DNA from: Siphonodentalium dalli
Taxonomy: Eukaryota; Mollusca; Scaphopoda; Gadilida; Siphonodentaliidae
Assembly: GCA_032622095.1 (NCBI GenBank)
Contig: CP136066.1
Span: forward strand, 41,861,835 to 41,925,834
Direction of reading: 5' to 3'
Length of the DNA: 64,000 bases
In this document: one piece after another, positions 1 through 9,879 of the stretch
Layout: each line of letters starts with the position of its first letter
Position numbering within the stretch: position 1 is the stretch's first letter
Translations under genes and position numbers: made by a program
Notes under the pieces: generated by a model
What the model saw: only the letters and a program-made list of their open reading frames with translations
Told to the model about the DNA's origin: nothing
Database searches by the model: none

Positions 1-1855
1 GTTGGATTCTCATCTAACTGAAATGTGTGGTAGTTACACAAACACAACCTACACTTTTCCACTTTTTGGGATCAGATGTGGGGGCCCAGATCACTCTAAA
101 ACTGTTGCATGTCACCTTGAAGATTTTTTTTCTATTATTTCATATATTAATTTCAGTATCATCGAGTTGTGTGAAGCGTGTGTATTACATAAATACAACA
201 GTTCTAACTAAATTTCACTCTTGAACAAGCTATATAAGCATTAAAGATTCATGAAGAAAATATCTGGTATTTCCATTATCCCCAAGAATCTTTACATCAA
301 TGTCAGTCAATCACAACATTTAACAGTAAAGTGATGAAGCCAATCAGTATATTGACGATTTTCATCGGCTCCAGAGTTTCTCGACACATAGCTAAAATAG
401 CATAATAAGTTTCCTGTCATATCTGGTCACAATGCTTATTTCAGTGTTCACAAATTTGTGATTACAACTAATTTAACACTAATGTGTGTCCATTTGAAGA
501 GTCCAGAAATTATCAATAATAGCCATCAAGGAGAATAGAATTAAGTATTTCCAAGAATTTCAACAGTTAGCACCCGTTTTTCTTATTCGCCAAAATTCAA
601 GTAACAGGAGATAACATTCTGTCAATCGTAAAACTGCGCTTTGATGTTATACAACAGGAATTGCATGCATAAACTATTTATAGTGGCGGTTATGTGACTT
701 ATAGTTACATGTGTATATTCATTAGGACTGTTATGTGTAGCTTATTCCAGCCTGAGAGCCTAATTTTAATGAGAACTGATTATACACATGTGTATCCAGG
801 TGATATACACATGTAAAACTTGATCGTTCTTTTGTATTGACAAGACGCAACAGGTGTATCCTCATGTCATGGCTGATTGTCATCTGTATCAGTTGATAGC
901 ACATGCATGTCATGAACATCTGATTAGAATCAGGGACATTTTCATTGACTTTATAAGCTCTTTGTAACTATACCAGAAATAAAAAATTCTGAATGCAAAA
1001 CATTATGGGCACAGTGCATGTTCAGCTGAAGTTAGATTGAGATAAAAATAATATTATTCATCCTGACCTGAGGTGTGGGGATGGAAAGATCTCACCCCGA
1101 GAGGCAAGATATTTCAGCCGATTGTCCGGACCCAATAGCTGGTCCCGAAGATGAGATTTTTCTATTCCCACATCCCAGGTCATGGATTATTTTTCTCCCA
1201 AACCCAAGAGCCACATACTCAATGTTTTGTCTTATACCCAATTTTGGCACATTTCAGTAGTTTCATAACGGTACATCAGGGGAGAAATCTGATGTCACAT
1301 TTATGATTTTATTTGATGATTTTGGTATATACTGGCAAAGCACGATACCCACACAAGCTTGGTTAATTGGTTTGAGTGAAATATACATGGCTAGTGAAAA
1401 CGACATGGCTATGTCATCATTGTCCCTAGCATGTCATGAATTAAAACACATCTAGTCATATATTTAGACTGCCAGTCATTGTTAAATTTTCGGAATGACG
1501 TGGTACCATGTCATTGACCAATATGTTACTAAAGGTGTCCTCTACCTGGACCAATTACCTCGTTTGCAGCTGTTGTCCACAATTCTGGGATCTCCAAGAG
1601 ATCTCGCTCTACTATCAGATGTCAGATCACTGACAACAATTGAGTCGCTTGCTGGTTAGGTCGGCCCCATTTATGTGGAAACAGTTTTCTTTTGATAATG
1701 GTGATTGGTGATGATGTTCAATTGCCCTTATACATTTACTTGTTGGCGAATCTGTACCCTGCGTAATTCATCCCAAGAGAATAGCGACACAAGGGGAGAG
1801 AGGTACGACTGTTGTCACTCCCGGGCAGCGCATCGGTGAGTTGGTTGAATGGTTA
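1..1855. other. No gene recognised
   Basis: Only short ORFs (about 60-70 codons) occur, on both strands, with no recognisable motif. No tRNA-like fold, LTR or TIR was seen. The sequence is ordinary AT-leaning intergenic DNA. Confidence 0.5.
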
Positions 1856-1860
1856 AATAT

Positions 1861-2018
1861 AGAATATCCATACAGTTTTATGAGATACAAGGTTTGTTTT
1901 CGCGAGTATGATTCAGAAAATGCCAAATGGGGAACCAAGCTTTGGCAAGGTCCCCATTTGGTGAATTATATATACGAGTGAAAATAAGCCTTGTATCTCG
2001 TTAAACTATATGGGTATT
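1861..2018. repeat. Fold-back (MITE-like) inverted repeat
   Basis: The left arm (about 1861-1933) and right arm (about 1937-2018) are imperfect reverse complements. Both contain GAGATACAAGG, and both carry CCAAATGGGGA or its complement near the centre, so the transcript would fold into one long hairpin. This is typical of a non-autonomous fold-back DNA element. No coding capacity; superfamily not assigned. Confidence 0.7.
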
Positions 2019-2795
2019 ATTTTTATCCATTGCCAAATTTTAAATATCATAATGAAATTATGTCAGCCTCTGTGCAATTGTTGGCAAAAAAGTATGTTTT
2101 CCTTGTAAACATTAAGGCAATTTGGTAAATAATATTTTTTTCACTGCATATAACAACTAGAGTGGTGTGTTTTACCTCAAGTGGACTACACAAAATTATA
2201 AAATGATCTTTTGGCTAATGGCTATGCGAGGTGCGAGGGCTGTTGTGACTCTACTCAACTGAAATGGTATGAAATAGACTATAATACTATTTCGGATGCC
2301 ACGCACCTGGTGTTTCGATGCTCTTAATGAATGAACAGGGAGAGTGGCTCCGCCCAGTGGTGACAAGGGATACTAATCCATGCCCGCAATGTTCTCTGGG
2401 TTGAAGACTGATATCATGTCCGAATGGTCTTTTTTATTGTCGGTTAAAGTTATAAAACAATATTTTGAACATGTACATGTATGTTCTTTGGAATTGTTTA
2501 TAGAGTCTTGTGTAGTCCACAACCCCATGTAAACGACACAACCATTAGTTCATGCACTCCCATTAGTATTGCAAAGCCAACAGAGTGAACTTTTCTGTTT
2601 ATATATAAATATCTTTGAACAAATAAATATCTCTAAAATAGATCAAAATGTCCCAATACGACATTTTTTGGAATGGAATAAAGACCCAGTATCTGGGATA
2701 AACAGCAGCTGCAATATAACTCCGGATAAAGTTACATCTATTAAGTGGATAATAAATGCTCTTTATTGCTGAGTAGTAGTGCATCTTTAAATATT

Positions 2796-3345
2796 TGATG
2801 CCCACAGCATCAATCACATGATATTAACCATGCATTATTTTACTTTTGTGCAATTTTCCCCACTTCTTCTGAACTGATAAAAAACGCTCTTTATTTGTCA
2901 CATTATTTTTTTGGCCCACCCCCCCCCCCCCACTTCATTTGAGGGACAAAGGCGCTTATACCCGCAATTTTCCGACATATTTTCTAATGTGATAAGGAAC
3001 GCTCTTTATTGCGTCCTTAAGACGTCAACAGCATCGATGAAATGACACTGCCACAGTGTGATATAGTTGTCAATAATTTGATGCCCACATCACCTATCCC
3101 ATGACATTAACAATGCATTTTTTTACATTTGTGCAATTTTCCACACATATCTTTTGAACTGATAAGAAGCGCTCTTTATTGGTTATATAATTTTTGGAAA
3201 TCCCCCACTCCTTAGTCATCTGGGAGTCAAAGGCATTGTTACCCGCAATATTTCTACATATTTTCTAATGTGATAAGGAACGCTCTTTATTGCTCATTTT
3301 GATTCTTTAAGAGTGATTTCAACAGAATCTACGAAATGACACTCC
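2796..3345. repeat. Diverged 283-bp tandem duplication
   Basis: TTTGATGCCCACA begins near 2795 and again near 3078, a spacing of 283 bp. The following sequence aligns along most of its length: TGTGCAATTTTCC, ACCCGCAAT, ACATATTTTCTAATGTGATA, then AACGCTCTTTATT. The copies have many substitutions and small indels, including a poly(C) tract near 2921 in copy 1, so the duplication is old. Related CGCTCTTTATT words recur near 2756, 45785 and (reverse complement) 60542. No coding capacity. Confidence 0.7.
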
Positions 3346-3754
3346 ATTTCAGTTTATTGCTGTTTTTAAAATTTGACGACCCAGATTGCAACCCTTTTGG
3401 GTACATTATCAATTATTTAGATAAAATAAGTTTCAGTGTCTGATGTCTGATAAGATTCCCTTGGTCAAATTTTCACGAAATTTACATTGTTTTTTGTGTG
3501 TGTAGGCTAATGTACTTATTCCTGGTAAGAGGCCTTGTGTTGCAATTTATTTTAAGCTAAAAGCACAAATGCTCTGAACTATATATATTTGTTTATTTTG
3601 AATAAATATTGAAATTATTTTCTCCATTGTCATATTTTGTGGTCCACATGTCATTAATATCTTTAGAGGCAATATTATCCACTAAAAGTTGATTAAATAG
3701 CTACTTTGAGTGATTAGATTGGACCCCTTTGAATACCTATTAAAATAGCTAGAA

Positions 3755-4090
3755 CAACCACTCGAGGTAGAATAATTTCCCACCAATAGTAGTTATCAGA
3801 TTAACTACCCGCAGGTAGCAAAAATTCCCACTCGCAGGTAGTAAATTTAAATACTGGGTAGTTCATATTCATCCCACTACCTAAAGTAGTTAAAATTTAG
3901 CCTACCTTTGGGTAGTTAAAATAGCCACAAGAGGTAGTTATTTCAACCACTGAAGGTAGTTATTTTAACTACCAAAGGTATTTAATTTTTTAGCTACCCG
4001 CCAGGTAGTAAAATTAACCTCCCAAGTTAGCGGGATGAATACGAACTACCAAAAGTAATAAAAATTAACTACTTTTGTGGTTAATTTAGC
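3755..4090. repeat. Cluster of ACTACC/GGTAGT palindromic units
   Basis: At least ten partly degenerate units of the form CTACC-(3-5 nt)-GGTAG, separated by AT-rich spacers such as TTAAAATT. The cluster is also loosely self-complementary: GTTCATATTCATCCC near 3864 is mirrored by GGGATGAATACGAAC near 4031. It ends about 200 bp from the stop codon of the minus-strand Mab-21 gene, outside the part duplicated with copy B. It could be a decayed MITE or a minisatellite. Confidence 0.65.
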
Positions 4091-4302
4091 AACTTTTTAT
4101 TTAGTGTGTCCTGTGATTGGGTGATACTATGGGTAAGAAATTTGTGGTGAAAAAAAATATGCTTTGTATTCTAGTAATTCATTTTAACGATGTTCGTGAT
4201 TCTGTCCATTCATGTTGTCTATGAATCGTATACACATGCATGGTACCTTCCTCGAGTTTATGTGTGATCAGGCTTCGCATTCAACTTCAATGTCGTAGTA
4301 TT

Positions 4303-6249
4303 TTACCTAACAATGCTCTCGGCGGATAGTGGCGGCCATGCATTCACACACACTTGAAGCTCACTTGGCTGATCACACAACACGCCGAATTGAATAATCA
4401 CATCGCTCAAACCCACGGATGCCAATAAACATCGATATTCTAGACTCTCCGGATTCATCGTTTCCACTATTCTTTCCGTCTGATCACCTGACCCACGGGA
4501 TACCTTGATCCGAGCACTCGTAGCGAGAGCGTACTCGACGTTAAGAAAAAGTATCTCAACAACGTCATCCAATATGAGCATGTTTGCCTGATAGTCGCCG
4601 ACTGGCACCGGCCTGAGTGAATAGGTGTAATTATTATCGAGAGGATAACTGAACGTTTCAATATGATTGACTGCAAACGTTAGCAACTCTTTGGTAATGC
4701 TATAGAGAAGTATGTCGATATTTTCCTCGCACCGATTACTGCTTACTCGGCTGTCACCACGTGACTTATGTGACATACCACGTAATACTTGGTCAGCAAC
4801 AATGTCCCCGTATGGTAGTAACTTGATAATGATAGCGTCGACAAAAGTTAACCATTTATTCATTAATTTTTCCGATTTATTTTTTCCTGTCGATGTTATC
4901 ACGAAGAACTCTTCTAAAAAGTCCTTATTTGAATCCACAATTTTAGATATATAATGAACAAAGATGTCGTATGAAAATTCGTGATGTTGTACAGAACACA
5001 TCAAAAGATCAACATTAAATGACTGAAGCTTTGAAATAACCTCGTCTATATAACAGCTTCTAACTGCATGGATTGGAAACCTCGTCATTACAGATGCGGA
5101 TACTTGTTGTGTCATCCCATGAGATACAATCCCGGTTCCATACACGACCTCTGCTGCTTCTAGGATGTTTCCGGTGTTATACATATGACCCGTCTGCGTA
5201 CTAGCCGGGTTTGTTTCAGAGAGTTCTCTACATATATACGCAGCTAACTCCAGCCTTGTGCGTGATGTCATTCCCGCGATATCATTAGTGATGAGATACA
5301 ACCCGAGAACAGTCCACAGCCGCCTGCGGAGATATATCAGATCAGATTCCGAGACACCAGTCAACAAGTTCATTTCAGGAACAAAATAATGAGGAAGGAA
5401 TCTTCCTTTTAAATACCGATCAAGTCTCTTTAATATATCCACTACTGGGGAGTCATTTTCCAAGAATCGAGCGTCCGTCTGCTCGAAATACCAGAGAGCT
5501 GACGTCTTCATATGGTAGGACGTCAACACTCCCCTGCCAAAATCGATGACCCGTCCGATTTCCTTCAAAAGTATTATACTGAGTCTCTGGTTAACTGACA
5601 TTGTTCTCAACAACACGACTTCAGCTTTAGCGAACGACAGACAGAAATCGTGCTCATTGTCCGGGTTTGATGGAGCAGGTCGTGCCGCAAGGTGGAATCC
5701 CCCGGAGATTATTAGCGATATAATGTCGTCCGATGGCCACGATCGGTCGCGTGCGAGAAATAAGCGTGATGTCTCTGGTATTCTATTTATTCTTAGTTGT
5801 GGAACGAAGTCGACTGTGGCGTTTTGAAGATTGAGTATCTTACCAACCTTTGACAAGCCATCAGCAAAGTTAGCTGTTCCAAAAATCTCTTCACACATGT
5901 CTCTAATAGGATCGGCCAGCACGTATTTCCCGTCACCCATGATGACGTTTGGTACGAGCCCTACTAACCCCTCAGTAGATATCCGGACATAACACGGGAG
6001 GTCATGTCGGTATATCAAGCTGGATTCATCTATTATTATGTTTCGAGGTTCGATCAGAATATCTAAATCACTTTCTACAATATTAAATCCGCTCGCGGAG
6101 CTCCCTACTAGTGTTACTAATGTCTTTAAATTATACTTCGACGGACGTGCTATTACTCTACTGACATGCTTTTGCAGCAGAATCCGATTATAACGCGTAT
6201 ATAGCTCACGTGAATCCTCACTGCATCGACCTCGTGACAAGGACGCCAT
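4303..6249 (-). CDS. Mab-21 domain / cGAS-like receptor nucleotidyltransferase (copy A)
   Basis: Intact single-exon ORF of 648 residues. Residues 1-320 show the Mab-21/cGAS nucleotidyltransferase layout. Residues 49-65 read GSSASGFNIVESDLDIL, giving the Gly-Ser motif (G49-S50) and paired acids D61 and D63. VDFVPQL supplies a likely third metal-binding acid, D147. WPSDD (171-175) and SYHMKTSALWYFEQ (244-257) match the family's C-terminal helical lobe, followed by FLPHYFVPEMNLL. Family knowledge: active members make cyclic dinucleotide or oligonucleotide messengers in the cytosol on binding double-stranded nucleic acid and signal through STING; others are catalytically dead. The three acids argue for activity, but substrate, ligand and product cannot be read from sequence. 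Residues about 321-648 match no domain I recognise; they are helical-looking with no signal peptide or membrane segment. The start is the first ATG, with a TATA-like sequence about 75 bp upstream. No AATAAA was seen within 200 nt of the stop. Confidence 0.85.
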   Translation of the reverse strand: MASLSRGRCSEDSRELYTRYNRILLQKHVSRVIARPSKYNLKTLVTLVGSSASGFNIVESDLDILIEPRNIIIDESSLIYRHDLPCYVRISTEGLVGLVPNVIMGDGKYVLADPIRDMCEEIFGTANFADGLSKVGKILNLQNATVDFVPQLRINRIPETSRLFLARDRSWPSDDIISLIISGGFHLAARPAPSNPDNEHDFCLSFAKAEVVLLRTMSVNQRLSIILLKEIGRVIDFGRGVLTSYHMKTSALWYFEQTDARFLENDSPVVDILKRLDRYLKGRFLPHYFVPEMNLLTGVSESDLIYLRRRLWTVLGLYLITNDIAGMTSRTRLELAAYICRELSETNPASTQTGHMYNTGNILEAAEVVYGTGIVSHGMTQQVSASVMTRFPIHAVRSCYIDEVISKLQSFNVDLLMCSVQHHEFSYDIFVHYISKIVDSNKDFLEEFFVITSTGKNKSEKLMNKWLTFVDAIIIKLLPYGDIVADQVLRGMSHKSRGDSRVSSNRCEENIDILLYSITKELLTFAVNHIETFSYPLDNNYTYSLRPVPVGDYQANMLILDDVVEILFLNVEYALATSARIKVSRGSGDQTERIVETMNPESLEYRCLLASVGLSDVIIQFGVLCDQPSELQVCVNAWPPLSAESIVR

Positions 6250-6324
6250 AATTGATACATTGATACCTTACTCTGACGAACCCTTGGTGTGTCGACCTAA
6301 GACGATGGTGTCATTATTTATCCA

Positions 6325-6334
6325 TATATATATA
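6325..6334 (-). promoter_or_regulatory. TATA-like element upstream of Mab-21 copy A
   Basis: TATATATATA lies about 75 bp upstream of the ATG on the minus strand, a plausible TATA position for a short 5' UTR. The same neighbourhood (ATATATAGCG, GTGAATATAACGGAGATTA) exists upstream of copy B but is moved about 130 bp farther away. Promoter activity is inferred. Confidence 0.4.
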
Positions 6335-6360
6335 GCGCACGTGAATATAACGGAGATTAT

Positions 6361-6567
6361 TTAAGGGGGTGTTAACGATGGTCTATTATAAATCGGGGTG
6401 GGGATAATGAGAATATATAATATCTGTCTGTAATTTATTTTTTTTAACTTAGTACTATCGATCACTGTGACACGATATTGAAGAATCATTAGCCCGTTGG
6501 AAATGATAACCCCATTTTCTAAACTTTGTTGACATGTAATTAGTTTTAACTTCACTGTTCTCAGGCA
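6361..6567. repeat. Dispersed about 205-bp repeat, copy 1
   Basis: Closely similar to 61044-61250 in the same orientation: GTGTTAACGATGGTCTATTA, TAAATCGGGGTGG, GTGACACGATATTGAAGAA, CTAAACTTTGTT and a final TTCACTGTTCTCAGGCA all recur. The start abuts the promoter side of Mab-21 copy A. The pyrimidine-rich TTCACTGTTCTCAG end looks like a plus-strand 3' splice site, but no exon was recognised after it. Confidence 0.75.
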
Positions 6568-6778
6568 CCAATAATATCAGATTCTGTAAGTGGACTTACA
6601 TGTAAACTTATTGTTTTCTTGATTCAAGAAATTAAACTGTTAAGCCACCCATAAATATTCTGTCCGTATCCATTTCCCAGCTGACCATAATACATAAACA
6701 CCGTGGTCAATTTCCAGTTGATTGCTCCCTGTTTGTTTGGAGCAGACTGCAGAATGCATATCAACATATATGGGGTGG

Positions 6779-9120
6779 CGGGTCTGCGCATAAATCCTGA
6801 AAAGTGTCAAGCATCAAGGATAGGGATAGGGTCACATACTAAAATAAGACCTTAAGGAATTAAACCTGTCTACTGTAAACACTTTTAATTTTCTAGGGAT
6901 ACATTTCGACACTAATTTAACAAACATGAATATAAACTACAATTATAAACTCGAAGATATAGAAAAGATCACCAAAATTTGGAAACACAGACTCCTGACC
7001 CCGTTAGGTAGAATAACAGTTGTCAAATCCCTTATCTTACCAAAATTGACAAACCTATTTATAACCCTCCCAAGTCCAGATAAAGCATTTTTGAAGACCA
7101 TAAATACCATTCTATATAATTTCATCTGGAATTCCAAACGCGATAGAATAAAAAGAAAACAATTATGTACCGAATATATGTACGGAGGTTTGAAGATGAT
7201 TAATGTTGAAAACTTTGATAGCGCCATGAAAATTAGCTGGATTAGACGCTTGGTTTGCAAACAATCGAAATGGGCCTCACTATGCAATGGCAATTCTTTT
7301 TTAAAAGACCCACTCTTTCTCACTTATCACCCAAATTATATTGTAAAACAAACAGACAAGTTCGCAAATCCATTCTGGAGAGATGTTTTCTCAGCATGGT
7401 GTAAATTTATGCGATTAAATAATTCAAATAATAGTATTATGGCCTCAACTGTATGGAATAATCCGAAAATAAAAATCGGAGGTTCGTCGATCAACTTTAA
7501 ATCGTGGAGATGTGCCGGAATATATTTTATAAATGATCTATTCCAATCAGATAATACATTCCATACCCCACGCACACTTTATGCAACTTTCAACATCCGC
7601 GTTGATTTCATAACAATCAACAGCATGAAGCGTCAGATTATGTCATTGGCAAGTTCTCTTAACCAACCCTTAATCCGTATACCCTACCCATGTATACCAA
7701 ACAATCTCATTCCGATACTCCGTTGTGTAAAAGGCTGTCAATTATTTTATAAAATTCTATCAAATGAGAAAACCATGCCGAATGCATGTCAAAAATGGGA
7801 ATCCAAATTTGGCGAGAAAATAGAAAATTGGGAAGAATATTTGAGCATGCCCTTTAAAACGACAACGGATACGAAATTACAGTGGCTCCAATTCAGAATA
7901 AACACACGAATTATTAGTACCAATAAATTTCTGAAGGTGGCTAACCTTCGAGTCGACGATTTTTGCAATCGTTGTCATAGCGTACAGGAAACCATTTCTC
8001 ACATTTTCTGGGACTGTCCCCACGTCAAAACCTTTATGATAGAAATTGAAACATGGGCAAGAAACAACCAATTTCCCATTGATCTAACAAAAAAGAATAT
8101 AATTATTGGCATAGATCATGAATACAAAAATTCAAAAAGTAATCTGTTCCTACTAGTGCTGAAACAATATATATATAGAACAAAATTCACGCCCACACAA
8201 CTATCACTTCGACCGTTCCTTTGTGATCTTCAATTTAGGTATGAATGCGAGAGATACAACGCAAAATGTAACATGAACTATGAATTCGATAACCAATGGC
8301 TGACACTTCGAAATGCCTTAAAAATTAAATAATAGTGTAATTGAAAACAAGATTTTTCAGGCACAAAGTACACCCCGAGCTTAACAATGACTGGACAACA
8401 TACACAAAAGAAATCAATTACCTGGTACCCGAGCGGAAGACACTTATACAATATCTGTACAATTTCAGTACACCGATAATTTTTACTTTCCAATCATATT
8501 CCCCGAGAACGTCAATAGATATGCCGGTTTGCTTAACAATACCACAATTTTTGTTCAGCTACAGTCCGAAACATCAAGAGAGCGTTGTGTATTTTCCCCG
8601 AGCGCTGTCGAACCAATAATTACAACAACTACAATATTTGCAATACAATTGGAATATGTTAGATTGTCTATTTATATTGTTTTTTTGGTAAATTCAGAAT
8701 GTAAAAATATTTAAAACTGCACATAGTGTTTGGAACTTTGATTATACAAACTTTAAATACTACATGTAACCAAATATTTTGAAGAAAAAAATAAAAAGAA
8801 AAAAAAATAAAAAAAATTATGTTATCAGCATGGTTGTAGCAAAATAGAGCCAATTTTCTGGAGAAAAATAAATTATACCAGCGTAGCCTAAAATTCACTT
8901 TTAACCTGAACACTCTTTGTTAAAATTATCCAAACACACTGTGTGCCTTTAAATATTTTAGAATTATATGTAAGAAAGTAGGCCAGGGCATGGTAGAGTC
9001 TCACTCTTCCAAGCCTTGGATTGAGAGAATGAATGTCTGTGAATTTGTGTCTTTCTTCCTTTGTCATTCTTTCTGCTAAATAAAAAAAAAAAAATAAAAA
9101 AAACAAAACAAAACAAAAAA
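6779..9120 (+). mobile_element. 5'-truncated L1/Tx1-like LINE with poly(A) and target-site duplication
   Basis: The insertion is bounded by a direct repeat, ACATATATGGGGTGG, at 6764-6778 and 9120-9134. Its 3' end is an A-rich tail (AAATAAAAAAAA..., 9078-9120), the hallmark of target-primed reverse transcription. The body starts inside the reverse-transcriptase domain, so most of the element was lost at insertion. The region between the end of the ORF (8332) and the tail is untranslated and AT-rich. Confidence 0.85.
6780..8332 (+). pseudogene. LINE ORF2 C-terminal fragment (RT thumb and zf-RVT region)
   Basis: An open frame from 6848 to 8332 encodes about 494 residues; its first ATG is at 6926. 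It begins at the RT thumb (NTFNFLGIHFD), continues through LTPLGRITVVKSLILPKLT and FIWNSKRDRIKRKQL, and ends with a zinc-finger-like DFCNRCHSVQETISHIFWDC (CX2CX8HX4C). This pattern is typical of the C-terminal half of L1/Tx1-clade ORF2 proteins in aquatic animals. RT residues upstream (GLRINPEKCQAS from 6780) lie in another frame, so one frameshift sits at about 6840-6850. The endonuclease and the RT catalytic core are absent. A dead fragment. Confidence 0.85.
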
Positions 9121-9252
9121 CATATATGGGGTGGGATATATTACACTGCATACAATTGCGTGACTAGCTGTACTGGTTAAATACTTCCGGTTTCATCAGA
9201 TAGTGAGTGTTTCGAAAAGAATATTTATCCATTTTGTTTTGCTCCTACTTTT

Positions 9253-9612
9253 CTCTTATTAAGTATTGTGTAGGTCTCATTGATTTCCATTATCATAATT
9301 GTGACGAGTTATCTGTTATTAAGTAGTGTGTAGGTCTCATTGATTCTCATTATCATACTTGTGATTAGTAATCTCTTATTAAGTATTATTTAGGTTTCAT
9401 TGATTCTCATTATCATAACTGTGACGATTTATCTCTTATTAAGTATTGTGTAGGTCTCATTGATTCTCATTATTATAATTGTGATGAGTTATATATTATT
9501 AAGTATTATTTAGGTTTCATTGATTCTCATTATCATAACTGTGACGATTTATCTCTTATTAAGTATTGTTTAGGTCTCATTGATTCTCATTATCATACTT
9601 GTGATGAGTTAT
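9253..9612. repeat. Tandem array, six copies of a 60-bp unit
   Basis: Six consecutive 60-bp units, each containing TATTAAGTATT, TAGGTCTCATTGATTCTCAT and TATCATA-TGTGA-GA-TTAT. Copies differ at a few positions; units 3 and 5 share the variant TATTATTTAGGTTTC, suggesting duplication of unit pairs. It starts about 120 bp after the LINE target-site duplication. Confidence 0.9.
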
Positions 9613-9736
9613 CTCTTGCATCCTGAATATGAGCTCTGTGTAGCAAACAATTTGCGAAAACGCCGATTCACATTTGAAGAAAAATGACGAGAATTGTTAT
9701 TTTTATCACTTTAATATACGATTACTGCTTGTTTCG

Positions 9737-9877
9737 TAACATATATTACCATGATTGTGATGGTAGCGGTTCATAACATATATTACCATGATTTTGATGG
9801 TAGCGGTGTAACATATATTACCATGATTTTGATGGTAGCGGTATAACATATATTACCATGATTTTGATGGTAGCTGT
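9737..9877. repeat. Tandem array, four copies of a 35-37-bp hairpin unit
   Basis: Units start near 9737, 9774, 9809 and 9844. Each contains TAACATATAT followed by TACCATGATTTTGATGGTA, itself an inverted repeat (TACCAT/ATGGTA) able to form a small hairpin. Confidence 0.85.
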
Positions 9878-9879
9878 TG

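Larger units (their letters stand above)
4105..6360 (-). repeat. Segmental duplication unit A (Mab-21 gene plus flanks)
   Basis: This segment is duplicated near 51780-54560. The similarity covers the whole coding region, the 3' flank (TGATACTATG, GTAAGAAATTTGTGGTGAAA, TTCGTGATTCTGTCCATTCA) and the 5' flank (CTTACTCTGAC, CCCTTGGTGT, GAATATAACGGAGATTA). The duplication was therefore made at DNA level. The 3' flank here holds one copy of a 43-bp unit (around ATGCATGGTACCTTCC, 4236) that is present nine times in unit B. Confidence 0.85.

Noticed and set aside
9253-9612. 60-bp repeats as a CRISPR array
   Set aside because: The whole 60 bp repeats without variable spacers.
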